From Actinomadura sp. CNU-125 (GTDB lineage Bacteria > Actinomycetota > Actinomycetes > Streptosporangiales > Streptosporangiaceae): a DNA stretch of 40,869 nt. This document shows, piece after piece, positions 19,159-26,831 of the stretch (its first letter is position 1; each line of letters opens with the position of its first letter). The translations under genes were made by a program, and so were the position numbers. The stretch spans positions 1-40,869 of the forward strand of contig NZ_MKJY01000567.1 in assembly GCF_001942465.1 (NCBI RefSeq). Direction: 5' to 3'. The notes beneath the pieces were generated by a model, which was not told the origin of the DNA, searched no databases, and worked only from the letters and a program-made list of their open reading frames with translations.

Positions 19159-19669
19159 CTCCGAACCACGACGACAGATCGAGCCGCTCGGCCCGCCTCG
19201 CCATCATGTACAACCGGGCGTGCGTCCGCTGCTCCTCACGCACCAACGCGAAACCTTGCGTCCGGTTGTAGCGGGCCACCTGCTCGAAGTGGCAGTGCCG
19301 CCGAACCCATGGCACCTTGAGCCGAGCGGCCCGATCGACCGCCCACCACGCCATCAACGTGCCCGGCTTCCGCTCTCGACGGGCGGGATCGGTGACCGAC
19401 CCCGACAGGTACAACGCGGCCTCGCCGCGCTCCTCGTCGGTCCACCCCCACGGCGGCCCCTGGTCCTGCACCAGCATCTGCCCGACGACACCATGCTCGT
19501 CGTCCGCCAAGACCCACACGTCCCCGTCCGGGTTGTCGCACTGGGCGACCAAGTCGTCCAACGCGCCCCGCCAACTCGGCAGGCCCCGCCGCTCCAACCA
19601 GGCACAGCGAGCCTCCACCATCCTGGCGACCTCAAGACGATCAGCACTCACCGCAAGACGCATCTCCAT
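19139..19669 (-). CDS. GNAT family N-acetyltransferase
   Basis: About 176 aa. It begins MEMRLAVSADRLEVARMVEA and has the central strand-helix region VVGQMLVQDQGPPWGW and the C-terminal ARYNRTQGFALVREE segment usual for GNAT enzymes. The start is uncertain: ATG at 19669 (chosen) or 19663, neither with a strong ribosome site. Its 3' end overlaps the cyclase gene by 20 bp on the opposite strand. Albusnodin-type lasso clusters carry an acetyltransferase that modifies a core lysine, so a role with the neighbouring lysine-rich peptide is possible but unproven. Confidence 0.7.
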   Translation of the reverse strand: MEMRLAVSADRLEVARMVEARCAWLERRGLPSWRGALDDLVAQCDNPDGDVWVLADDEHGVVGQMLVQDQGPPWGWTDEERGEAALYLSGSVTDPARRERKPGTLMAWWAVDRAARLKVPWVRRHCHFEQVARYNRTQGFALVREEQRTHARLYMMARRAERLDLSSWFGVRTGTP

Positions 19670-19810
19670 CACCGGCCCATTGTGCGTCGGCCGGCATCCG
19701 CCGCGCAGCCAACTCCGTAGGCGAACATCACCGTCCGCAACATCGGTAAGTGCAGGGCTGAACAAGGAGCGCTACGGCAACCCCTAGCTCCGATCCGCTC
19801 GTCCGCCCGA

Positions 19811-20416
19811 TCACAACCGCGATCGTTTCGTGCGGCGCCGGGCAAGGAACGGAGTCGCACAGGTCAGCAGTAAGCACGCCCCGGCGGCCGTAGCCCATCG
19901 GCGGGCTGCGGCGTACGGGTGTGCGGGGTCGATGTAGACCTCGATCGTGTCAACGGGCGCGTGGCCTTCGTTGGGGACCCCTTCGTAGGCGTGCCCGTAG
20001 GACCGCGGCGGAGAGACGCAAGCGACGTCAAAGGTTCCCGTGACCGGAGCTGCGAACGACGCGATCACGACTTTCCGTCCGGGGGTGGGTCGCTCTGTTA
20101 CCGGCTGGATCTGAAAATCGCGCTGGAAGACCTGGTCGGAGCCGTAGTCCTGGTTGAAGAAGCAGCGAACCCGGTAGTCTCCGGGGGCTCCTTTGACGAC
20201 GTACCGCCCGCCTTCCTCAAGCTCCACGGTGTAGTCCCGGCCGTTCGGATCGAGGCCGTGATATCCGTCGGCAGTGAAGGCCGCTGCCGTTGCGAACATA
20301 CCGCAGCCCACCGCCGCCACTGCGGACACGGCGGCCAGCCGCTTCCAGCCGCGACGTCGTCCGGGCCCGGCGTGGGAACCCGGCGGCGGGGGCAGCGGAG
20401 ATGGGGCTGAGTCCAT
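19811..20416 (-). CDS. Small membrane-anchored protein with two transmembrane segments
   Basis: 201 aa. A proline-rich cytoplasmic start and basic stretch (GRRRGWKR) precede a first membrane segment (about 28-47, LAAVSAVAAVGCGMFATAAA). A roughly 115-residue exposed domain follows (TVELEEGGRYVVKGAPGDYR, two cysteines), then a second membrane helix (about 172-190, WATAAGACLLLTCATPFLA) and a basic tail. The domain between the helices probably lies outside the cell. No family is recognised. It is a lone gene and may not belong to the RiPP-like locus. Confidence 0.6.
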   Translation of the reverse strand: MDSAPSPLPPPPGSHAGPGRRRGWKRLAAVSAVAAVGCGMFATAAAFTADGYHGLDPNGRDYTVELEEGGRYVVKGAPGDYRVRCFFNQDYGSDQVFQRDFQIQPVTERPTPGRKVVIASFAAPVTGTFDVACVSPPRSYGHAYEGVPNEGHAPVDTIEVYIDPAHPYAAARRWATAAGACLLLTCATPFLARRRTKRSRL

Positions 20417-20844
20417 GGCGGTAATCCTCGGCCCATGAGCAGGCCGAGGAGATGAGCACTGATACTCACATCAGCATGGAGGAGTGCACGGATCGTGCAG
20501 TCGCTGCCGTCCTGTGCCACCCGAGCACCCGGTGCGCGCCGTACTCAGCTCGGGCACCAAGGGACCATCCCCGTGCAGGGGGATGGTCCCTTCGTAGTCA
20601 GCGACGGCGACCACAGCGTCGTCGCTTCACCGACGCCGCGGCGTCGTCAGTGCCATGTGCCAAGCCTCGCCTCATCGTGGGGCTAACTCGCTTTTCGTGC
20701 CGAAGCCAGTATCGGCCGCGGTGTGAACCCGCTGGCCACCGACCTCGACGTCACGTGACCGCCTAACAGGAATTCTGGTGGCCACCAGCGCGGAGGACGT
20801 CTTGTCTGTCCGCACCTTCCAGGAGGACGTTCCGCCCGGGAGCA
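20417..20844. other. Intergenic region without a supported gene
   Basis: About 430 bp between the membrane protein and the first parS-like site. Apart from the hairpin at 20559-20592, the only structure seen is a 14-bp palindrome, CTGGTGGCCACCAG, at 20775-20788. Open frames here have no ribosome site and no recognisable protein features. Confidence 0.5.
20559..20592. terminator. Perfect 14-bp hairpin, possible terminator
   Basis: Arms 20559-20572 and 20579-20592 are fully complementary, with the 6-nt loop GTGCAG. The left arm contains GGGACCATCCCC, the same 12 bases that begin the lone CRISPR-like repeat at 13533; with the next base the match is 13. It lies upstream of the membrane-protein gene and about 300 bp past parB. 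It could be a terminator or a degenerate repeat-derived hairpin. Confidence 0.45.
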
Positions 20845-20884
20845 CGGAGGCCGGGTGTTTACCGCGGTAAACACCCGGCCTCCG
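20845..20884. promoter_or_regulatory. parS-like palindrome 1, after parB
   Basis: A 40-bp perfect palindrome centred on the 20-bp core GTGTTTACCGCGGTAAACAC. Outer arms CGGAGGCCGG/CCGGCCTCCG are fully complementary. It lies 13 bp beyond the parB stop, so it may also act as the parB terminator. The same core occurs at three other points in the next 4 kb. It differs from the chromosomal parS consensus TGTTTCACGTGAAACA, so it is probably specific for the ParB encoded here. Confidence 0.75.
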
Positions 20885-20897
20885 GCGTGTTGACGGT

Positions 20898-21914
20898 CTA
20901 ACGCTCCTGGAGCAGGGAGACCAGCGTCGGGATCTCAGTGGACGGGACGTTCCGCCGAATCAGATCCGCCAAGGACTCGAGCGAGTCCCATGGCACCGTT
21001 GCCGACCCGTTCGTCCGTCGGCTGGCGGCCCGCGAAACACGAGCCCCGTTGCCCTTGGCGTCTTTCGGCTCAGCGTTGGTCCGTTGTTCTGGAGCGGCGG
21101 TCGTCTCTCTGGTCTCCCCCAGCTCCTCCGCAGGTCTCGGAGTTGGAACCTGAGGCGGCGTATCGGCAGAGTCGGGCGTGGCCGCATTGGAGCCGGCGAC
21201 CTGTTCCTTACTGCGCTGCCGAGACGCGGCGGCCTCTTGCCGTCGGGTCTCCTCCTGCCGCCGGGTTTCTTCCCAGGCTCCCTTTTGCTCGTCCGGAGGA
21301 AGCGCCGCGATGGACCGCGCGATGCGGACGGGCAGAGCCCCGGCGCGGACCTTCGTCTGGAGTTCCGAGTTGAGCTTCAGGAGAGCCCGCCGCTGGGACA
21401 CCCAGGTCTTGTGGCGGCGGAACTGCTCCGCGGCGGCAGTCGCGCTTCCCAGCTCGGCGACCATCGCCTCGACCGCGTTCGCCTCTTCGATGGGGTCGAA
21501 GTTCTTGCGGTCCAGGTTCTCCCGGAGGAGAGCGTCCAGGAACACCGCGCGCGAATCGGCGAGCTCTTCCCTGTGCACCGCGTCCAAGCGGTCCACGTCC
21601 GCTTGGCGGGCCGCCCGGTAGCGGCGTTCGCCATTGACAAGGACATGGCTGGCGTCGCCGATCTCGTCCGCGTGCTCGGGCCACAGCTTCAGGTACGCGG
21701 TTCTGCTGACCACCACCACGGGCTGCAGCTGCTTGACCCGGATGCTCTCACCGAGATCGGCGAGCTCCTCCGAGCTGCCGAAGCTGTTCCGGGGATTGAG
21801 CGGCGTCGCAGCGATGTGCTCCGTCCGGAGCCGGACGAGGGTCGCGACGCTGTGGCCCGGGACATCCTCGACCTTCTCCTTCGCCAGCGAGGCGAGGCTG
21901 GTGCGGCGTCCCAT
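20898..21914 (-). CDS. parB: ParB/Spo0J/KorB-type partition protein
   Basis: 338 aa. The N-terminal ParB/Srx domain shows ATPLNPRNSFGSSEELADL, LQPVVVVSR and the CTP-binding-type motif GERRYRAARQADVDRL. A central HTH follows (EANAVEAMVAELGSA, then FRRHKTWVSQRRALLKLNSE). An acidic and polar linker (about 215-305) leads to a short C-terminal dimerisation-like segment (SLESLADLIRRNVPSTEIPT). The ATG at 21914 overlaps the parA stop as TGATG, so the two are translationally coupled. It likely binds the four identical palindromes nearby. Divergence from chromosomal ParB and the accessory setting suggest a plasmid- or island-borne copy. Confidence 0.85.
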   Translation of the reverse strand: MGRRTSLASLAKEKVEDVPGHSVATLVRLRTEHIAATPLNPRNSFGSSEELADLGESIRVKQLQPVVVVSRTAYLKLWPEHADEIGDASHVLVNGERRYRAARQADVDRLDAVHREELADSRAVFLDALLRENLDRKNFDPIEEANAVEAMVAELGSATAAAEQFRRHKTWVSQRRALLKLNSELQTKVRAGALPVRIARSIAALPPDEQKGAWEETRRQEETRRQEAAASRQRSKEQVAGSNAATPDSADTPPQVPTPRPAEELGETRETTAAPEQRTNAEPKDAKGNGARVSRAASRRTNGSATVPWDSLESLADLIRRNVPSTEIPTLVSLLQER

Positions 21915-22582
21915 CAACCTCTCCCGCCGTAGCCGAGTTCCAGGGCGAGACGGAAGAAGTCCTCACGGGCTTCCATCGCGACCCGGTTCTTGGGGTACTG
22001 GGTGACGACCTGTCCCTCGACCGACGCGCGGGTGTGAACCTTGTATCGACGGACCACCGCGTTGGCGCGGGGCCATCCCTGCGCGTCGATGTAGGAGAGG
22101 GTGTCGGTGAGGTCGGCTTGGCCGTCGCGCGGGTCCCATGCGTTCACCAGCACGCGGTATGGGAGACCGCGCGGCTCGATGACCTTCCGGATGGTGCGGG
22201 CCGTCGCGTCGAACGCGAGCGGCTCCGGGGGCATGGGGACGACGACGTCGTCCGCGACGTCCAGGCAGGCGGAGAGGATGTGCTCGTTCTCAAGGCTGCC
22301 GGGCGTGTCGATGAAGACGTGAACGTAGTCGCCCGAGTGGGTTCCCAGGGCGCTGTGGGTGACGGCTGCCAGGTTCATCGCCGTGGTGGTCTTGCCCACC
22401 CCGCCCTTCTGGTTGGCGATGACGTGGATCTTCGCGCCGAGCTTGGTGAGGTTCGAGATGCCCTCGATGTCGTCGTGCGACTGGGCGAAGTCGAAGGGCA
22501 GTGCGTCGTCGTCTACTCGGTCGGCCCACCAGACCGCAGAGCCCTGCGGGTCTGTGGACACGACGAGAACACTCGATTGCAT
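21914..22582 (-). CDS. parA: ParA family partition ATPase with displaced Walker A segment
   Basis: 222 aa. Family signatures are clear: deviant Walker A NQKGGVGKTTTAMNLAAV, Walker A-prime-linked segment STDPQGSAVWWADR, and Walker B-like FIDTPGSLENEHIL. The order is unusual. In normal ParA proteins the KGGVGKTT loop is at about residue 10 and DPQGS follows; here the protein starts MQSSVLVVSTDPQGS and the P-loop comes at residues 59-66, just before FIDTPGS. The frame is open throughout, and the ATG at 22582 has CGGAGC upstream. A longer frame from 22630 lacks the missing order too. This is either a real permuted ParA or a local misassembly. Confidence 0.8.
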   Translation of the reverse strand: MQSSVLVVSTDPQGSAVWWADRVDDDALPFDFAQSHDDIEGISNLTKLGAKIHVIANQKGGVGKTTTAMNLAAVTHSALGTHSGDYVHVFIDTPGSLENEHILSACLDVADDVVVPMPPEPLAFDATARTIRKVIEPRGLPYRVLVNAWDPRDGQADLTDTLSYIDAQGWPRANAVVRRYKVHTRASVEGQVVTQYPKNRVAMEAREDFFRLALELGYGGRG

Positions 22583-22660
22583 GGTGCTCCGTATGCTTCC
22601 CGTAACGGTACTTCGGACGCCCAACATCATGGCAGAGCCGACAGGGCCAGGTCAGGACCA

Positions 22661-22686
22661 CGAGTGTTTACCGCGGTAAACACTCG
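22661..22686. promoter_or_regulatory. parS-like palindrome 2, upstream of parA
   Basis: A 26-bp perfect palindrome containing the same 20-bp core, with outer arms CGA/TCG. It lies 78 bp upstream of the parA start codon, in the expected promoter region, so ParB binding here could also autoregulate parAB. Confidence 0.75.
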
Positions 22687-22857
22687 CCTCGGCGCTCCCA
22701 AGGGCGATTTGCCTGGACAACGGCGCTGAGGGGCGAGGGCAGAGCGCCTTCTGCGGTAGGCCGCGGCCGTGGGGTTCGGTGGCGACTGCTCGGGGCGAGC
22801 CGGAGTCGAGCGTCTTGCAACCTCTCCCCCGCTCTCGCCGATCGGCTCTCCGCTTCG

Positions 22858-22912
22858 CGGATCGAACCTTCTGCCGCGGTCACCTCGTGCGGTGCCGCCG
22901 CGAAGATCGGCC
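22858..22912 (-). repeat. 55-bp repeat unit next to parS-like site 3 (copy A)
   Basis: Read on the minus strand from site 3, this stretch (GGCCGATCTTCGCGGCGGCA ... GGTTCGATCCG) matches 25018-25072 next to site 4 at 50 of 55 positions. It is attached to the palindrome at both places but in opposite orientation, so site and tail form a larger repeated unit of roughly 85 bp. No gene is evident inside. The rest of 22687-22857 holds nothing I can name. Confidence 0.6.
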
Positions 22913-22944
22913 TTGAGTGTTTACCGCGGTAAACACTCAAGGCC
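22909..22944. promoter_or_regulatory. parS-like palindrome 3, between parA and the HTH-like gene
   Basis: A 36-bp perfect palindrome with the common 20-bp core and outer arms GGCCTTGA/TCAAGGCC. It lies 80 bp after the stop of the gene at 23025-23726. It is followed on the minus strand by the 55-bp tail also present at site 4. Confidence 0.75.
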
Positions 22945-23024
22945 TCCCGACGCCTGCTTGGCGGACGTGGTTGCGGTCTTCGTCTGGACGACAGCGACCG
23001 CGCACGTCCGCTCTCGCGTCCGGT

Positions 23025-23726
23025 TCATGTGGTCGCGGCGAGGTACTCGGTCCGGAGTTCCGCGGCCGTACGGACCGCGGGGATGGTTGCGACGTGCTCC
23101 CCGAGTGCGGCGGCGAGTGCACCGAAGTAGTGCAGCAGAGCCGCGTGCTGCAGATGGCTGGCGCGATAGCCGTCCAGGCAGGAATCCAGATCCTCCATCA
23201 CGTCGAGGACCTCTGCGTCGCCGACGGCCGCGATGTCGACGGAGGCTCGTACCAGTGCCGCTGCCGCCGACCTGATGCGAGCACCGTTCTGGAGGGTCCA
23301 AGCGCGTTCGGCGTCCGCAGGGTCGGTGGCGGCATGGCGGATACGTGCGGCCACCGCCACGCGGAGCCGGTCCCGTCTTTGGTCGGCGGCCTGCGGACTG
23401 GACAAACCCATGTCTCCCGCGAGCGCGCTCCACGGAACGCGATGCTCGGGATCTTCCCGGCATGCCTCCAGAGCTTCCAGTTCGAGCGCGTCGAGTTGAG
23501 CGCGCTGATCCCTGATCAGCAGCAGGGCGGCGCGTGCGTCCGCGACTCGGATGTGGCGGTGCACGCGCCGGTTCCGTACCGCGTAGACGATCACGTCCGC
23601 GGTGGTGTCCGACCATAGATGCAGGTCGTCGTCGCCTGCAGCCAGGCGCCGAGCATGTATCTCGTCCACCTTCTCCTGCACCTGGACGGACGTCGGCGGC
23701 GGGCCCATCGGATTACGCGCGGCCAT
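23025..23726 (-). CDS. Helical protein with putative HTH, unknown function
   Basis: 233 aa, mostly alpha-helical and rich in Ala, Arg and Asp. Residues about 97-125 (VPWSALAGDMGLSSPQAADQ, then RRDRLRVA) look like a helix-turn-helix of the sigma-like or plasmid-regulator kind. The ATG at 23726 has GGGAGG upstream, and an inverted repeat lies just before it. It stands between the DUF6744-like gene and parA, with parS-like site 3 directly downstream. It could regulate this gene block; no family is recognised. Confidence 0.55.
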   Translation of the reverse strand: MAARNPMGPPPTSVQVQEKVDEIHARRLAAGDDDLHLWSDTTADVIVYAVRNRRVHRHIRVADARAALLLIRDQRAQLDALELEALEACREDPEHRVPWSALAGDMGLSSPQAADQRRDRLRVAVAARIRHAATDPADAERAWTLQNGARIRSAAAALVRASVDIAAVGDAEVLDVMEDLDSCLDGYRASHLQHAALLHYFGALAAALGEHVATIPAVRTAAELRTEYLAATT

Positions 23727-23740
23727 CGAGGTGGCCTCCC

Positions 23741-23772
23741 TTCTACGGCTTCAACATGATGTTGACGTAGAA
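23741..23772. promoter_or_regulatory. Nested inverted repeat upstream of the HTH-like gene, candidate operator
   Basis: Inner arms TCAACAT (23751-23757) and ATGTTGA (23759-23765) surround a single G. Outer arms TTCTACG (23741-23747) and CGTAGAA (23766-23772) are also complementary, offset by three bases. It starts 15 bp upstream of the start codon at 23726, so it is a plausible autoregulatory site. Confidence 0.5.
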
Positions 23773-23799
23773 GGAGGGCAACTCGGCCGTCCGGCGGGG

Positions 23800-24913
23800 T
23801 CAGGCTTCGCCGGCCACCGAGAGGAGCCCGGCGAGTTGCAGGTTGACCAGCTTCAGCGCGTCCTCGGTCTCATCGAGGCTGGTCGAGCAGGTCCGAGTGC
23901 TGCTTCGTCGTGGCACGGAGTTCTTGGAAGCGGCGGTAGAGCTGTTCCACGTCTGGTCCGTGGGCACCCGACGACTGTGCGGTGGCGATGTCGTGCGCGA
24001 GGCTTTCCAGGTCGTCTCGCGCCTTGGTGGTGAACGCCGCGATGATCATCTCGCGCATCTCGTCCTGGTCCGGGATGGGGACCCGCACGAGGCTGCTGTC
24101 GCCGCCCATGCGGCTCACCAGTTCGCGGAGCGAGGCCAGGCGGTCGGTATGCGCGCGATGGACGAAGTAGACGCCTCCGCTCGGACGAACGCGAAGCGCG
24201 TCCATGCTCTCGACGTAGGCCCGGATCAACGCCCGCAGCCGGTCGGACGTGAAGAAGACGCAGCGGTGGTCGTAGGACTCGCGCAGCTTCGCCAGCACTG
24301 CGTGGACGGTGCTTCGTTCGTCCGGCGACAGTTGGGCGATGGCCGCGTGGTCGGGAGTGATCTGCAAACTCCCCGCGCCGGGTCCGGCGGCCCCGCTGGA
24401 GTCACGGGCGAACACGAGCTCGGCCAGATCGGTGTCGTAGGTCAGTCTGGCCTGCTGCTCGTCGCGCACTTCCCGAACCAGGTGCCTCACGATGCGCCGA
24501 CTGTCTCGCCGCACATGCCGCAGCATCAGCGTGGCCTCGTGGGCCGTCCCGTCGGTCGCGCGCCGCGCGCGCTTTCCTCCGGCGATGACGGGCCGCTGAC
24601 CGTCCAAGGGGTACGTCAGCCGGATGGCCTTGCGGCCGGTGATCTGTTCGAAGGCGTCGACGGGCCGGATGGGCGGAGGGAGGAACGCGGAGTCCAGGCC
24701 GAGTTCGAGGAACCAGCGCTCCAAGTCGTCGCGGGTGACGCGTCCGTCGAACACGCTGTAGAGCACCAGGTGTCCGAGCAGCGGCGCCCCCTCCCCCTCC
24801 AGCGCCGCCGTGTAGGCATCGAACCCTGCCTGCACGGCATCGGACGAGGGCGCTCCGCCACCGGCCGTTCCGGTCTTGGGCGACGCAGCGCCGATGGTCC
24901 CCTGGTCGGTCAT
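23800..24913 (-). CDS. Third protein of the AAA+/VWA module, possibly DUF6744 (frameshifted near the 3' end)
   Basis: About 370 aa after repair. The ATG at 24913 follows GGAGG with 7 bp spacing. The first third contains the segments PLLGHLVLYSVFDGRVTRDD, LERWFLELGLDSAFLPPP and RPVDAFEQITGRKAIRLTYP, which I associate with actinobacterial DUF6744 proteins found beside AAA+/VWA genes; this match is from memory and unchecked. The middle is charged and helical (DEQQARLTYDTDLAEL, RESYDHRCVFFTSDRLRALI). At about 23881 one extra C shifts the frame; removing it continues the protein as SLDETEDALKLVNLQLAGLL and it stops at 23800. It may be an adaptor or substrate of the AAA+/VWA pair. Its own promoter region carries an AACG-NN-CGTT operator. 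Confidence 0.6.
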
Positions 24914-24940
24914 AAGAGTTCCTCCGCCTTGAACGCTGAA

Positions 24941-24958
24941 CAAAAACGCTCGTTTTTG
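24941..24958. promoter_or_regulatory. AACGnnCGTT palindrome upstream of the DUF6744-like gene
   Basis: CAAAAACG and CGTTTTTG flank CT, an 18-bp dyad starting 28 bp upstream of the start codon at 24913. The same AACG-NN-CGTT centre occurs upstream of the AAA+ gene and upstream of the HEAT-repeat gene, suggesting one shared regulator. Confidence 0.55.
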
Positions 24959-24987
24959 AACCTTAGCAATCGTGTGCCCCAGGCCCT

Positions 24988-25019
24988 CCGTGAGTGTTTA
25001 CCGCGGTAAACACTCACGG
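24988..25019. promoter_or_regulatory. parS-like palindrome 4, between the VWA and DUF6744-like genes
   Basis: A 32-bp perfect palindrome with the common 20-bp core and outer arms CCGTGA/TCACGG. It lies 89 bp beyond the VWA gene stop and 74 bp upstream of the DUF6744-like start. The 55-bp tail shared with site 3 follows on the plus strand. Confidence 0.75.
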
Positions 25020-25072
25020 CCGATCCTCGAGGCGGCACCGCCCGAGGCGACCGCGGCAGAGGGTTCGATCCG
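25018..25072 (+). repeat. 55-bp repeat unit next to parS-like site 4 (copy B)
   Basis: This copy (GGCCGATCCTCGAGGCGGCA ... GGTTCGATCCG) is 50/55 identical to the minus-strand sequence at 22912-22858. The two copies are in inverted orientation about 2.1 kb apart. Confidence 0.6.
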
Positions 25073-25108
25073 TCGTGTGTGCCTGCGCCTCTTCGCGTCC
25101 CGTCCATG

Positions 25109-26799
25109 TCAGATGAGATGGAACATCTCCCGCGTGCTCCCTGGATCGGCGAGGTCGGTGATGACTCGCAGGTTGTCGGCGAGGGCGTCCAGGACGGGTC
25201 CGGGGGAGTGGTCGACGGCGACGCCGAACACTCGGAAGCCAAGGGCCGCCTTGCGTTCGTGCCAGGTGCGCATCCAGTCTTCGGTGACGTCGCATTGCCC
25301 GTCGGTGATGAAGACGATGTCGCCGTTGCGGTGTCCGGAGTCTGCGTGCCCGTCCGACAGGATGTCGGCGGCGGCGTCCAGCGGGGCTTGATAGTCGGTG
25401 CACCGCCGTAGAAGCGTTCGGCGAGGTCGATCACGTCGGCGATGTCGACCGGGTCGGCGGCGGGAAAGCGGAACACCGCAGTCTGTCCCTCGCTGGAGAA
25501 CAGGATGGCGGCGAAGTCGCGGCGCGGACGAGCGGCTCGGGCCTGATCCAGGAGGGCGAGCGCACACGCCTTGGCCCAGGCTTCACGGGTGACGCTCTCG
25601 GCTCCCGTCCGGCGCATCGAGCCCGAGCAGTCGACACAGGCGACGATGGCTCCCTTGGCGGGGTTGTCGTCGCCGCGTGTCTCGTAGATCATCAGCCGGT
25701 TCTCGGCCAGGCGGGCGGCGAAGGACGCGCGAAGCGCGGGCACACCGAGGGCGGCGAGCTCGGACGGGATCAGGCGGGAGACGTCGTCGCCGAGGGTGAT
25801 ACCGACCAGTTCCCCGGCAGCGTGCTCGACTTTGCGGGCGCGTTCGGCACCAGCCATGACTCGGAAACGGCCGATGAGATCGGCGAACCGTCCGAGGCGT
25901 CCTCCACGGAGGCGTTCGGCCAGGCGGGCACGGGCGGTGAAGTCCATGCGCTGCAGCTGCCCGGGGCTCACTCCCCAGGCGGCCATCAGCGCCTTCTCCG
26001 CCCGGACTCGTTCGGCGGCGTCGACAGCGGCGGCTCGTAGCGCGGTCCGTATGGCGGGGGAGGCGTGGGCCATGGCCATGCGAGACCGTTCCTCGGCCTC
26101 TGCGGCCTCCTGCTCGGCCAGTTGCGCCCCGTCGATCGCTTCGGTGACGGCTTGAGCCGCTGCCTCGGGGACGGTTCCGTCCTCGCTGGTCTGCGAAGCC
26201 GCTTCCTGGAGCGTCCACTCGACCCGCTGTGCGGCCTCGGCCACCGTCTCCCGGATGCGGGCGGCGGTCTGGACGGCACGATGCGCTTCCTCGGCGTCCT
26301 CCAGCAGCCGGGTCAGGCGGTCGCGCTGGGAAACGACGGCCAAGGCCGAGGCGTGGGTGTCACCGGCGGTCTCGCGGCGCAGCTCCGCGAATTCGGGTGC
26401 GGACATCAAGCTCGCGGCGACCTGGCGGTTCAGCGCCCGGGACGGCTCGACTTCCGCGGCCTCGCGCAGCCGCGGCGCGGTCTTGTAGGCGGCGGTCCAG
26501 ACGTCGGCCAGCAGATCCGTCGCGTAGTGGTGGTGTTCGGAGAGTGCTTCTGCCACGTCCTGGAGCGCCTTCGCAGAATCAAAGACCTCGCGCCACTCCA
26601 TCTGGTCGAACCGGTCGGCCTCGATCGCCCGGGAGGCCAGTGCGGGCGGCGCGGCTAGCCCCAGCCATCGCCCGGCCCGCGAGGCCAGGTCCTTCAACGC
26701 CGTCTTCACCCGGCCCCTAGCGGGCTTGGGCTTGCCGCCGCCCGGAGAAACGCCGGCCGCTTCGCCGGATGCACGGTCGGTATGGCGATCGCTTGCCAT
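25109..26799 (-). CDS. VWA-domain protein, ViaA-like partner of the AAA+ ATPase (frameshifted copy)
   Basis: About 563 aa after repair. A long helical N-terminal region (about 1-370, many Ala/Glu-rich helices, with QLQRMDFTARARLAERLRGG) leads to a C-terminal von Willebrand A domain with the metal-binding MIDAS start VACVDCSGSMRRTGAESVT (about 387-405) and a later DIVFITDGQCDVTEDW strand. The frame breaks at about 25401, where a G is missing in FYGGG (GGTGGC reads GGTGC); restoring it continues as TDYQAPLDAAADILSDGHAD and the protein ends STREMFHLI. The ATG at 26799 follows AAGGA. It lies 32 bp after the AAA+ gene. This pairing matches RavA-ViaA and other MoxR-VWA systems, where the pair remodels target complexes. 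Confidence 0.8.
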
Positions 26800-26831
26800 C
26801 GTGAAACGTCCTTGTCTGCCGGTCGCGCGGG

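Noticed and set aside
22668..22940. A 90-aa minus-strand frame spanning parS-like sites 2 and 3
   Set aside because: Its ends are translations of the palindromes, the sequence is low-complexity, and no ribosome site is seen. A similar false frame occurs at site 4.
20845..25019. The four palindromes as canonical chromosomal parS
   Set aside because: The core is TTTACCGCGGTAAA, not the TTTCACGTGAAA of chromosomal parS; they are better treated as sites of the ParB encoded here.
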